Assembly (NCBI GenBank): GCA_947462335.1
Contig: OX381709.1
Location: 85,808,622-85,872,621 of the forward strand
From: Harmothoe impar
Taxonomy: Eukaryota; Annelida; Polychaeta; Phyllodocida; Polynoidae
Reading direction: 5' to 3'
DNA length: 64,000 bases
Shown: in pieces, positions 49,224 through 58,153 of the stretch
Numbering within the stretch: the first letter of the stretch is position 1
Layout: the number at the start of each line of letters is the position of its first letter
Notes under the pieces: generated by a model
Told to the model about the DNA's origin: nothing
What the model saw: only the letters and a program-made list of their open reading frames with translations
The model's database searches: none
Program-made: the position numbers and the translations under genes

Positions 49224-49838
49224 ATGATGGAAAGTTGCTACCGTGACATGAAGCGGAATGACGAAGCGGCGCGGGAATGTGAAGCTGATGCTGTAGCCTC
49301 TGCTACTGCTGCTGCTAGTGCTGCTCAGCGTGCTACTGCTGCATTTACTGCGGCTGTTAGTGACGCTGGTTGTGATGACGTTGTTGTTGTTGCCGCTGCG
49401 GCTGTGACTGCTGCTGTTGCTGCCGCCGATGCAGCTACTCATGCCACCGATGCCGACGCTGCTGCTGCTGATGCTGTTGCGGCTGCCGATGTCGCCGCTG
49501 ATAACGCTGCTAGTGCCCGCTCTGCCGCCCTTGCTACTGTCGCTGCAGCTGTTGTTGCTAATGCTCACGCTACCGCTGCTGCTGCTGCTGCTACCGCTGC
49601 TGCCGAGGCTGCTGCCGCTGCTGCCGATGCTGCCGATGCTGCTGATGCTGCTGATGTTAGCAGTCGCGTCGACAAAGAATCGTCATTTGTCACTCTTAAA
49701 CCTCCAGTTGAACGCGCGACGAGTAGTAGGGCTACCAACGCGACGGCCGGATGGTGCAAATGGTGTCGTCGCTTCTGCTTGTGCGCTTGCTTTTCTTCCA
49801 GTCCTACCTGCTGCTGCTACGGTATGATAGTGTTATAG
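49224..49838 (+). CDS. Ala-rich Polinton frame with Cys-rich tail
   Basis: 204 codons from the ATG at 49,224, about 80 bp after the expected start site of the TATATAAG box; an earlier ATG at 49,125 would precede that site. N-terminus MMESCYRDMKRNDEAAREC, a low-complexity body of Ala with spaced Asp (ADAADAADAAD type), then KESSFVTLKPPVERATSS and a Cys-rich end WCKWCRRFCLCACFSS..CCCYG. The only plus-strand frame of the element and next to the terminal repeat. The GCN-rich DNA keeps other frames open, so coding is not certain. No family recognised. Confidence 0.4.
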   Translation: MMESCYRDMKRNDEAARECEADAVASATAAASAAQRATAAFTAAVSDAGCDDVVVVAAAAVTAAVAAADAATHATDADAAAADAVAAADVAADNAASARSAALATVAAAVVANAHATAAAAAATAAAEAAAAAADAADAADAADVSSRVDKESSFVTLKPPVERATSSRATNATAGWCKWCRRFCLCACFSSSPTCCCYGMIVL

Positions 49839-49925
49839 TGTTTGAATGAGAACGCGCGTAGTTACACATAGACGCTGTAACAGATGTGCTTTTTTTTGAA
49901 AATATAATTTTAACATAACATGGAA

Positions 49926-51547
49926 CTTGTTGTGTTTATTTTCTATATATAAGTTGTTTGTTTACAAACAGTCACGTGTCACGTGGTGTTGTTTACAAAC
50001 AAGAGAGCCACGTGGTGTTGTTTACAAACAAAACCCTAAGTAGGTCACGTTACCCTACCCTAATAGCAAGCCCGCACGGGGCCAACTTGGTTTTAGCTCG
50101 GATTTGCTGTTTGAAGTCGGGCAAAACTGAGCTGGGTTTCATGTTGGGCAGATGGCTGGGCTGAAGTGTGGCCCCGATCGGGCTGCCCATTTTGGGCTCA
50201 GATCAGTTTCAAAGAGGGCTGCCCGAATTGGGCTCAGATCAGTTTCAAAGAGGGCTACCCGCTTTAGGTTCATGTTGGCCAGGTGACAGGAAACCCGTCC
50301 AAAACCCGTTCTGAGCCCAATTCGGGCAACCCACTTGGGGCCACACCAAAACCCAGTGCCCTAAACCAACGGGCGCCCATCGGTTAGCCCACTCCGGGCC
50401 GATGAAGGCTGAGGTTGGGTTTGGACAGGGCAACTGGTCTAGTAGTTCTGATGATTGACACCAGATGTCACTACTATACAATATCTAGAGTTTTCCAACA
50501 AAACCAGATGAAATTGACATTACATAATAATACAATAAAATGTTAAAGTGATGTAGAATAGGAAACAATAAATAGATGTTCTCACAGTTTGGAAATAAGA
50601 TAGACTATATATTTGAATGATGAAAAGGAGGTTCTCTAAGCAGCTATCCAGTGTAAACACTATTTCTGTGGCATTACAACCTGCTTAATATAAGACTCAT
50701 GTGCCCCATGTAGGTATGAACTATGGCTTTGAAGGCCAATGTGCACCATAGACACTTGTCTATGCTGCATGTGGCTCAAACCTGATGATAATAGGCCTGC
50801 TTGATACTTCCATTATTGGGTAGGAAGAGTATGACTATGCTTTGGGTTGATTAGAAGGACCTAGGATATCTGGTTCAACAAATACAAGAAATCATTGGAG
50901 AATGATTGAATAGATTCTAAAAACCCATAATTATCCGATCTGAGCCCACTTTCAAGCCATCCAAAAACCGATCTGAGCCCGCTCTCAACCCATCCAAAAA
51001 CCGATCTGAACCCACTTTCAGCCCGTCCAAAAACCAATCTGAGCCCAAAGTGGGAAGCCCGTCCAAAAACTGATATGAGCCCAAAGCGGGCTTCCCGTCC
51101 AAAACCCGATCTGCGCCCAACATGGGAAGCCCGCACGGGGCCAGACCAAAGCCCAAGGCCCTAAACCGACGGGAGCCCGTCGGTTAGCCCACTCCGGGCC
51201 AGACTTGCAAACACAGTCTGGCCCCGTCCGGGGCCACAGTGTGTTTGCTACTAGGGTAGTTACCAGAATGCCGGCTTCTGATTGGCTGAGCCTAAGTAGG
51301 TCACGTGACGTAAGTAGGTCACGTTACCATGGTTACCAGAATGCCGGCCTCTGATTGGCTGAGAGCTTTTAAGTAGGTCAGTAGGTCACCCAGAATGCTG
51401 GCTTCTGATTGGCTGAGAGCCCTAAGTAGGTCACGTTACCATGGCAACGGGTCACGTGACCAAATGGCGGCCTCTGATTGGCTGCATATCGATTGAGTAA
51501 TAAACAGTAGTTAACTATAGTCCCGTTCCGATACATACTATACTACT
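49926..51547. repeat. Right terminal inverted repeat, split by a MITE
   Basis: Inverse of the left repeat: TGTTTACAAACAGTCACGTG..CCACGTGG, GTAGGTCACGTTACC, then after the MITE the CCGGCTTCTGATTGGCTGAG units and GTTACCATGGCAACGGGTCACGTGACC. Differences from the left repeat are few. Confidence 0.9.
50058..51256. mobile_element. 1.2-kb MITE inserted in the right terminal repeat
   Basis: 1,199 bp, ends CCCTAATAGCAAG and CTACTAGGG (TTTGCTACTAGGG), flanked by TA on both sides (50,056-50,057; 51,257-51,258). Removing it with one TA restores the left-repeat sequence. The interior has a 32-36-bp tandem repeat (CCGATCTGAGCCCACTTTCA..CCATCCAAAAA; about 50,935-51,125) and two direct copies of CCAACGGGCGCCCATCGGTTAGCCCACTCCGGGCC-like sequence (50,367; 51,166). 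No coding. Confidence 0.85.
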
Positions 51548-51953
51548 ATAGTGAAAGAGAGAAATAAATTCGTGAAGATCGCAGTTCAATTTCTTCAAGA
51601 AAAATTGAGATTTTAAGAAAAGAATTTGCGGAAAATGCTGTCCCCCGACCTTGCCTATCTCATGTTTTTTCCCGCTTTTGTCTATCTCGAATGATAACCG
51701 AAATACAACGATTCTCCTATGTCACAAAATTGTCTTAAAATGCAAAATTAGTAGGTGTATATTACTCAGGGTTAATTAAACCCTGAGTCAATGAGTAGGA
51801 TAAAGCCGTACAACCCAGCGCGAGTAACAGTTTAAGCATGTTTAACTTACTTCAGGTCGTGAATAAACCTTTGTTGTGAGCTTACAATGCTGTATGAAAT
51901 GAATGACATGGATTTGTTTTTAGCGTTTGTCCCATACATTTTACATATTAGCC

Positions 51954-52214
51954 TTAGGCCAAAAAAAGAAAAAGGTTTGTTTCAGGTAACCCGACCGACC
52001 CTATCAAAACAGGGCCGACCCTACATTTCCTTATTCAAATTTGACAAAAAATTTGTATTTTTACTCGTTTTTTGGTAAATTTTTGGCTTTTCGGAGAAGC
52101 CGGCTAGTACTTTCTAGTTTAAAAAAAAAAGTAAAAAAAAAAAAATCCGACCTACCGATCCTACATTTTTTTTGCCATGTTACCTGAAGCAAACCTTTTT
52201 TTTTCTTGGCCTTA
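51954..52214. mobile_element. MITE, GGCC-A(n) family, copy 6
   Basis: TTAGGCCAAAAAAAGAAAAAGG..GTTTCAGGTAACCCGACC at left and GTTACCTGAAGCAAACC..TTGGCCTTA at right; the body closely resembles copy 2 (GGCTTTTCGGAGAAGCCGGCTAGTACTTTC). Confidence 0.8.
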
Positions 52215-52261
52215 TAAGGAGATGGAGTTTAGCCCCCGACTACCTGAAGTACCAGGATGTG

Positions 52262-52579
52262 CTAGTGCCGTATACAATGTTTCTCGCCATGCGGGGTGTG
52301 GGGCTGGTCTCCTCTGAGCCTCCGCAAATGGTGCCTCATATTGGTGACGCGGGTGTATCCCTGCCCACAGTCAGGGCAGCGGACAGGGGGAGGTTTTTCC
52401 CCCGTGTGGGTGCACCTGATGTGCCGGGTGAGGTGGGAGGACCGAGTATACCACTTCTCACAGTGCGAACACTTGTAAGGTTTTTCTCCTGTGTGGGTCC
52501 AGAGTCGCCTCCTCCTCCTGGGGACTCGCCTCCCGCGCCGCCACAAGGCGATCACTGCCCGCATCCACCCGAGATAAGA
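52262..52579 (-). pseudogene. C2H2 zinc-finger exon fragment
   Basis: After an acceptor-like TTTTGTCTGCTTCAG, a minus-strand frame reads an Arg-rich stretch and then [16 protein letters not shown].. with C-x2-C-x12-H-x4-H, a TGEKP linker, and a second finger CPDCGQGY whose last His is not at the normal spacing. A stop follows. It looks like the last exon, or an isolated piece, of a C2H2 transcription-factor gene; only one complete finger is present. Confidence 0.65.
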
Positions 52580-52823
52580 CTGAAGCAGACAAAACACATG
52601 GGTTCAGTGATTTTCATTTCATAGACAACGGTACACATTTTTATTCTATTTCTTATTTATTTCATTTTAATCAATTCATTTCATTTAATTTTTTTTGTTT
52701 TTTTACATATTTTATCATGTGAACTGCCCCCATCCATACCAAATGCGACTGAAGCAGACACAACGCACACGGGTTGAGCGATCATCACTCCATACACAAA
52801 AGATGTTGATCAATTCAACTGAT

Positions 52824-53048
52824 TACCGTAAAACCTCGCCCTAAGCCTAACTCGCGTATAAGCCGCACCCCGACTTTGGGCCGATCCTATAAGCCGCACC
52901 AGCGATCTGGTTATGGTGACTTTAGTACTGTACTATAGGAGCAAAAACTCGCGTATAAGCCGCACCTGGACTCTGTGCCGATCCTATAAGCCGCACCAGC
53001 GATCTGATTCGCGTACTAGCCGCGGCTTATACGCGAGGTTTTACGGTA
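52824..53048. mobile_element. MITE with TACCGTAAAACCTCGC ends, complete copy
   Basis: 225 bp, ends TACCGTAAAACCTCGC and GCGAGGTTTTACGGTA, interior repeats of CGTATAAGCCGCACC and GGCCGATCCTATAAGCC. Reference copy for the split one at 19.2/31.9 kb. Confidence 0.85.
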
Positions 53049-53051
53049 CTA

Positions 53052-54396
53052 TAAAACCTCACGTATAAGCCTAACTCCATCTCGTATAAGCTACACCCCG
53101 AGTTTGGGCCGATGCTATAAGCCTTACCAGAGATCTGAGCCCAGCTAGCAAAACTCGTATGAATCACGTTATCTCTACGTCTTTTCTCAACAGATATTTA
53201 CGGCATTTGGTTACGTCAGAAAGTGGCGCCCATTACATACTATGTGCAAATCTTTAAGACGTGTTTTTGACTATGTAATATCCATGTAAAAAAATCATGT
53301 GTATCTTACGTAAATAAGTTACATGATGTAGACATCATCATCAATTATATATATGATATATATACACAATGTAATTTAGATGGCCATGGGTGACATTAAT
53401 CTGATCTCAGCATAATTATGTTAAAAACATGTAAAACTAAAACACTATTTGCACCTATTTTCTCTGTGTGTGGTACTCCATCAGAAGCAAGTAACATCCA
53501 GGCAATCAACATAATGAAGGGATTTTTACCTGTAGACATCACCAATAGTCCTACAGAGATTAAGCACATTGATCCTAGCAAATTGGCCAAGATGTGATAC
53601 CAGCTCATGGTCAGTATTTTGATTTGAATAGTTGTAGCAACCACAGAAAAGGTGTGCTCATACCAATCTCCTGGTTCTCCCTTAAACAATCATTCTACAG
53701 GAACAAAAATAACATATCAAACATTCCAGACAAAAGTCGGTCAAATTTCATCTTCTTTGGAAATTTATTGTGTTGAATAAATACTCATTTATGGTCAAAG
53801 TATTGCCAATGTAGATTGGATTCTATCGATATTGGTTAAGGGAGACATCTTGTGTTAAAAGAGTGAACCACTTGAAAGGTAAAGTACAGATGTGTTATAG
53901 ACATCATAATCTGACCAGATAAGGATGTACCACATTATAAAGTATACGTAATATTGATGTCAAATCTATTACATCATTTTAGCATGCACTTTAAGACATG
54001 AATTTGAGGTCAATGTATTGCGTGTATAATTTCTCCAAAAAAAGATGTAACATTCTGATCAAGATTTAACCACTCATTACATCAAATGGTGACCAAATTC
54101 AAACGTACGGATTATATTAAATGACTAATGTCTCTTTCCCATTGCCATTTAGATGTAAATGATATGTAAGTTTCCGGTCAAACGACTATGTAAATTGACT
54201 TACTCCCTCGAGATGTAATTATGGGGTCGTTTTTATGTATCAACGTGAAAATGACCAGTAAATGACTTTTTACATAAGGTGCTAGCTGGGAGTAAGGTAA
54301 CTTTAGTTCTGTACCAAACTGCTGCATCCCGATACTATAAGCCACACCTGTGATATGATTCGTGTTCAAGCCGCGGCCTATACGTGAGGTTTTACG
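53052..54396. mobile_element. Second copy of the same MITE, split by another element
   Basis: Left part TAAAACCTCACGTATAAGCC to 53,139; right part from 54,291 with GATACTATAAGCCACACCTG and ACGTGAGGTTTTACG. It lies tail to head just after the complete copy. Confidence 0.75.
53140..54290. mobile_element. 1.15-kb element with CCCAGCTAGCAAAA ends
   Basis: 1,151 bp between CCCAGCTAGCAAAAC and GGTGCTAGCTGGG, flanked by AG on both sides. The ends are related to the AACGTT family, but the interior is AT-rich with TTACGTAA and ACATGTAA motifs. A minus-strand 97-codon frame (53,689-53,396) has two hydrophobic segments (YHILANLLGSMCLISVGLL; PFIMLIAWMLLA) and an internal ACAG|GTAAAA; it could be a captured gene fragment, but evidence is thin. 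Confidence 0.7.
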
Positions 54397-54505
54397 CCAC
54401 GGTGATGATATACTCATGTTTTCAGTACATCTTTTTTCATATGTCTACAAGAAATAAAGGCATCGCATCAAAGGCAGTATTTTGGGGCCACCGAATGGCC
54501 ATTAA

Positions 54506-54856
54506 AGCACTATGCTGCCCCTAAAGGTTTAACACTAACCAACCCCTGACTATACTAGGCCTGGATTAAAGCACTATACTGCCCCTAAAGGTTTAACACT
54601 AACCAACCCCTGACTATACTAGGCCTGGATTAAAGCACTATGTTGCCCCTAAAGGTTTAACACTAACCAACCCCTGACTACTAGGCCTGGATTAAAGCAC
54701 TATGTTGCCCCTAAAGGTTTAACACTAACCAACCCCTGACTACTAGGCCTGAATTAAAGCACTATGTTGCCCCTAAAGGTTTAACACTAACCAACCCCTG
54801 ACTATACTAGGCCTGGATTAAAGCACTATGCTGCCCCTAAAGGTTTAACACTCACA
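54506..54856. repeat. 64-bp satellite (GCACTATGCTGCCCCTAAAG unit)
   Basis: Nearly six tandem units of 61-64 bp (GCACTATG..TGCCCCTAAAGG..TTTAACACTAACCAACCCC..GGCCTGGATTAAA). Differences are a 3-bp indel (ACTATACTAGG or ACTACTAGG) and point changes. Confidence 0.9.
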
Positions 54857-55224
54857 AACCGCTTCTTCTTTCCTGCCACCTTGCAGACCGTGGGGACGTC
54901 GGTGGCTGGCTGGGGGTGTTCTGCTGGCACGACGTCGGTGTCTGGAACGACGTCGGTGTGGGTGCCTGGTACGACGTCAGTGCCTGGTACGACGTCAGTG
55001 CCTTGTACGACGTCAGTGGCTGGCTCGACGTCGGTGGGTAGCACGACGTCAGTGGTGGGCACAACGTCAGTGGGTGCCATGACGTCAGTGGGTGCCACGA
55101 CGTCAGTGGTGGGCACGACGTCAGTGGCGGGCACGACGTCAGTGGCGGGCACGACGTCAGTGGCGGGCGCGACGTCAGTGGGTCGCTGGGGGTCGGTGGG
55201 TCGGTCATCCAAGTAAATCACCAT
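54856..55224 (-). CDS. Exon-like frame with hexapeptide repeat (TDVVPA)
   Basis: Minus-strand frame starting MVIYLDDRPTDPQ and running through about sixteen Thr-Asp-Val-Val-Pro-(Ala/Thr/Gly) hexapeptides encoded by an 18-bp minisatellite, then QPATDVPTVCK at a possible donor (AAG|GTGGCAGG, 54,884). Beyond it the frame goes to a stop at 54,826 in the satellite. It could be a real exon of a host protein with an extended acidic/Pro repeat; no family recognised. Other frames are also open because the unit is a multiple of three. Confidence 0.35.
54895..55190. repeat. 18-bp minisatellite, GACGTC in every unit
   Basis: About sixteen units GACGTCAGTGGCGGGCAC with variation mainly in the last ten bases. 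GACGTC(A/G)GTG is kept in nearly all units (one is AACGTC). Confidence 0.9.
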
Positions 55225-56118
55225 CAGGTTCTTCGGAACAAGAGGGGAATATCAGGGTTCAATTCAAATTCAATTTAATTCAAAGATCTTTACCTAAACT
55301 GTAACAAGCATGCCCCTGTATTTTGCTGGTTAGACATTATCCAACCAGCTACACGCCTATAGGCATGTAGCTGGATGCATAACCAACAAATCAGATGACT
55401 CCCTGGCCTTCACTGCGGAATTCTTAGGGGGCATTATGAAACAGCCTGTACCCATTGCGATTGTTGTATCAGTGTTTATCTCGCCAGTTACAAGCTTAAG
55501 TAATGGATGCGCCCACAGGACATCCAGCTTGATCCCTATAGCGCTCTTACTGTAACTGACATGTTCCCGCAACCACTGTGTACACTGAAAACAGCAATCT
55601 CGTAAGATCTTGGCTCTGTTCTCGCAACTTAGCTTATGCCTTGCAAGCAATGGTACCTGGTACCCACTTGAATCTCATGAGAAATCCCGAGGACAGAACT
55701 TACATGCACCAATGCAGCCCTGGCGAGGAACTCAGGGCTACATTGGAGGACCAAACTGGTTTATCATCACTACGCGCATCATAAAAATCCTGATTTTGGG
55801 AAAACCTTTTTTTTTTTTTTTTAAGAAATTTAATGATAAATATGTCAAAAGGTGGACAAAAACTGGCATATTTGGTATCAAATTAAAGATTAGACAGTCA
55901 GTAATGCAGTGAGCTATGAATAATTTACAATATGACACTTTTTGTGGCTCACTAAACTCTCAACTACTTAAATTTGAAAATCATTAGCTAAAAGTCTTAA
56001 TTTTCCTATACATTTCCGCCTTCAGTAATAAAAAAAAAAAAAGATAAAATGAAAAGCGCCCTCGTCATATTTCTCACTACTGGGTGATGAGAAACAACTT
56101 TTCTTTTTTTGAGTGACC
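55225..56118. other. Mixed repeats, no gene seen
   Basis: 55,330-55,440 resembles 33,050-33,130 (TAGCTGG..ATAACCAAC..CCTGG..TTCACTGC..GAATTCTTAGGGGG). 55,760-55,990 resembles 12,540-12,760 (TCATAAAAATC, GGCATATTTG, CAGCAATGCAGTG). Old duplications, no supported coding. Confidence 0.5.
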
Positions 56119-56419
56119 TAAGGCCAAATAAAAAAAAGTTTTGTTTCAGGTAACATGGGTAGAAACTCTAGGGTCGATAGGTCGGAATTGTATTTTTTTT
56201 TTACTTTTTTTTTTTTTACTTCCCGTCTAAAATTGACCCAGAAAAGTGTAAAAACGGGGAGATTTTTTTCCAAAATTTTGTAAACCTAAAATTGACCCCC
56301 AAAAAGTATAAAAATATAAAAATTTCTTCAAAATTGCATAAAAAAACGTAGGGTCGGCCCTGTTTAGATAGGGTCAGTCGGGTGACCTGAAACAAACCTT
56401 TTTCTTTTTATCTGGCCTG
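56119..56419. mobile_element. MITE, GGCC-A(n) family, copy 7
   Basis: TAAGGCCAAATAAAAAAAAG..GTTTCAGGTAAC at left and GGTGACCTGAAACAAACC..TCTGGCCTGA at right. Interior paired ACTTCCCGTCTAAAATTGACCC copies. Confidence 0.75.
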
Positions 56420-56667
56420 AGAAACAACTTTTTATTTTTTGAGTGGCCTAAGGTATCATGTGGTCCTCACCTTCATGTTATCTGTTATGTTGAGCACCTT
56501 CCTGGCAGTGTCTAGAGGCAGGCGGAGGATGGTGGGGCCTTCCTCCCCCTCCTCCCCCCTCCTCCCCCTCCTCCCCGGCCTGCCCTCCCTCCACCTCCTG
56601 GCACGGTGCCGGCTCTTCTGTAAATCGGAGCTTGTATTCTCCCTGCTGAAATGAAATTCAATATATC

Positions 56668-56982
56668 TGTAGGGACACTAATATTATTAAGTTAGTCGAA
56701 CGCCTACAAGGTCGTTCGGGCAGCCAGAGCCAGGGGGCACCCCTATCGGAGGCGGACAGTATATAAGCTGTCCTCACCCCCTTGCTCTGGCAGACCTTCT
56801 CAGGTCTCTGACTGTGATATACTAAAAGATACCGAAAGATACGTATACATCTGATCGAACCTCATATATTGACGACTAGCATTATTGTCCAGGAGAACGA
56901 TTAATAAACCCTGTTTACTTGCATCTCTACATGAAAACTGCAGTTCGAGTCCTTATTTAATTACATAGAGACGAACTCTACA
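56668..56982 (+). repeat. 5' LTR of the second gypsy element
   Basis: 315 bp, TGTAGGGACAC..GAACTCTACA, with a TATATAAGC box (about 56,760) and AATAAA at 56,903-56,908. The boundaries are inferred from TG..CA ends and the primer site directly after; the partner LTR is not in the window. Confidence 0.75.
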
Positions 56983-56983
56983 C

Positions 56984-57000
56984 TGGTGCCGTGACCAGGA
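56984..57000 (+). other. Primer binding site of the second gypsy element
   Basis: TGGTGCCGTGACCAGGA, one base after the LTR; begins with TGG that pairs with tRNA CCA. tRNA not identified. Confidence 0.7.
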
Positions 57001-57145
57001 TTTTTATGTAGAAGATAGCGGACTGACCCTGGCAGAGGCTCAGTCAAGGAAAGGGGGGGATGAAGGATCCGGGACCGAACTGGAGGATGGGGAACTGGAT
57101 CTTACAGTAGCCCAAATAAATGAAATCTGGGATGTGGCCTCTCGA

Positions 57146-58153
57146 ATGCACACCCCAGAGAAGAAAGGATCTCGAAAGAGGAGTTTGGTTTTTCGAACTC
57201 CGGGAGAATATCCTCCTATAAAGACGATTCCGAACACCAATCCGTTCAGAGGGAACCCATGGGCAGACATGCTTCCCTCCGAACCGAACCTCGGACATAT
57301 GGAACGAGACCTGTCTAGAAGAGGTCGACAGATCCCTGACTACGACGCCTACTGCAAAAAATTGAAAGCAGAGGAGGAGGAAATGAGGGATCGGTATACA
57401 GCCATGAATGAGGATTTGATCCGGCTGGCCGACGAAAAGGCGAGGGTAATCGCCCAAAACCAGAAGGACGCAGAGGAATTGAAAGAAGTGAAATCCAGAA
57501 TACAGGCGGATCGAAGATATATCAGTGAACAGTTGGCACTCAAAACCTCCCAGTTAGCCAAAGTTCAACAGAAGGTTAAGAGTGTCCAACACAATCTGAC
57601 AGAGGAGCAGGCGCAACTCCAGAAAGACAAGGAGGAGGTTCGCAGAGGTCGCGATCTTAGGGATACCTATGAGAGCGAGATCGAGCGACAGTCCCAGAGG
57701 GTAAAGAAAATCAAAGCGGACTATTCGAAAGAAGAGAAGTCCAGCCAAGCCTTAAGGGAACAGTTTGAGCAAGAACGAGAGGCTTTGAAACAAGCCCGAA
57801 TGGAAATGAAGGCTGACCTCGAAGTCATACAGAAAAAGAAAGACGAAATAAATGACACCTATTTGGCCTACCAGAGTCAGATGGAGGAAATCCACAAAGA
57901 CGAACAGGCTAGAAGCCGAGAACCAACGAATGAGGGAGGCAAGCTACCCAAGCACGTGGCATCCACCCCTAGTCCGATATTAACCACCGTGGATCCAATC
58001 GAAACACGAGGGATTGTTTCGGACGGTAAGTATGCACGAAACCAAGGGAGAACTGCCCCGAATGAGGCCGACCGTAAGGTCACTTATGGGGGAACGGAGG
58101 AGAAAGAGATCTCTGAAACCCATGATATTACGAGCGAGGCCCCACCCAAATGA
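57146..58153 (+). CDS. gag: Coiled-coil N-terminal Gag part
   Basis: 335 codons from the first ATG (57,146); the same frame is open back to the primer site with no ATG, so non-ATG initiation is possible. A Pro-rich start (PGEYPPIKTIPNTNP) is followed by about 200 residues of charged coiled coil (KAEEEEMRDRYTAMNEDL through QMEEIHKDEQ) and a Ser/Thr/Pro-rich tail. It ends at TGA (58,151), after which the same frame goes on into the capsid-nucleocapsid part. Long coiled coils before the capsid occur in some gypsy Gags. Confidence 0.7.
   Translation: MHTPEKKGSRKRSLVFRTPGEYPPIKTIPNTNPFRGNPWADMLPSEPNLGHMERDLSRRGRQIPDYDAYCKKLKAEEEEMRDRYTAMNEDLIRLADEKARVIAQNQKDAEELKEVKSRIQADRRYISEQLALKTSQLAKVQQKVKSVQHNLTEEQAQLQKDKEEVRRGRDLRDTYESEIERQSQRVKKIKADYSKEEKSSQALREQFEQEREALKQARMEMKADLEVIQKKKDEINDTYLAYQSQMEEIHKDEQARSREPTNEGGKLPKHVASTPSPILTTVDPIETRGIVSDGKYARNQGRTAPNEADRKVTYGGTEEKEISETHDITSEAPPK

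Larger units (their letters stand above)
39913..51547. mobile_element. Polinton/Maverick without DNA polymerase B
   Basis: Ends AGTAGTATAGTATG / CATACTATACTACT (the AGT..ACT ends usual for Polintons) and a perfect 6-bp target duplication ATAGTG at 39,907-39,912 and 51,548-51,553. Minus-strand genes from right to left: unknown 216-aa protein, packaging ATPase, small hydrophobic-tail protein, 362-aa unknown, integrase, minor capsid, small glycine-rich protein, major capsid, protease, small C-terminal ORF. A plus-strand Ala-rich frame is at the right. Protein-primed DNA polymerase B, normally the largest Polinton gene, is absent: no frame of that size or motif occurs. Without the nested MITE it is about 10.4 kb versus 15-20 kb typical. 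Confidence 0.93.

Noticed and set aside
49417..49827. Leu/Pro frame overlapping the Ala-rich Polinton frame
   Set aside because: GCN-rich repeats open several frames; the Ala frame has the better start position relative to the TATA box.
50861..51156. Minus-strand repeat frames (FLDGLKVGSDR units)
   Set aside because: Caused by the tandem repeat inside the MITE in the Polinton end.
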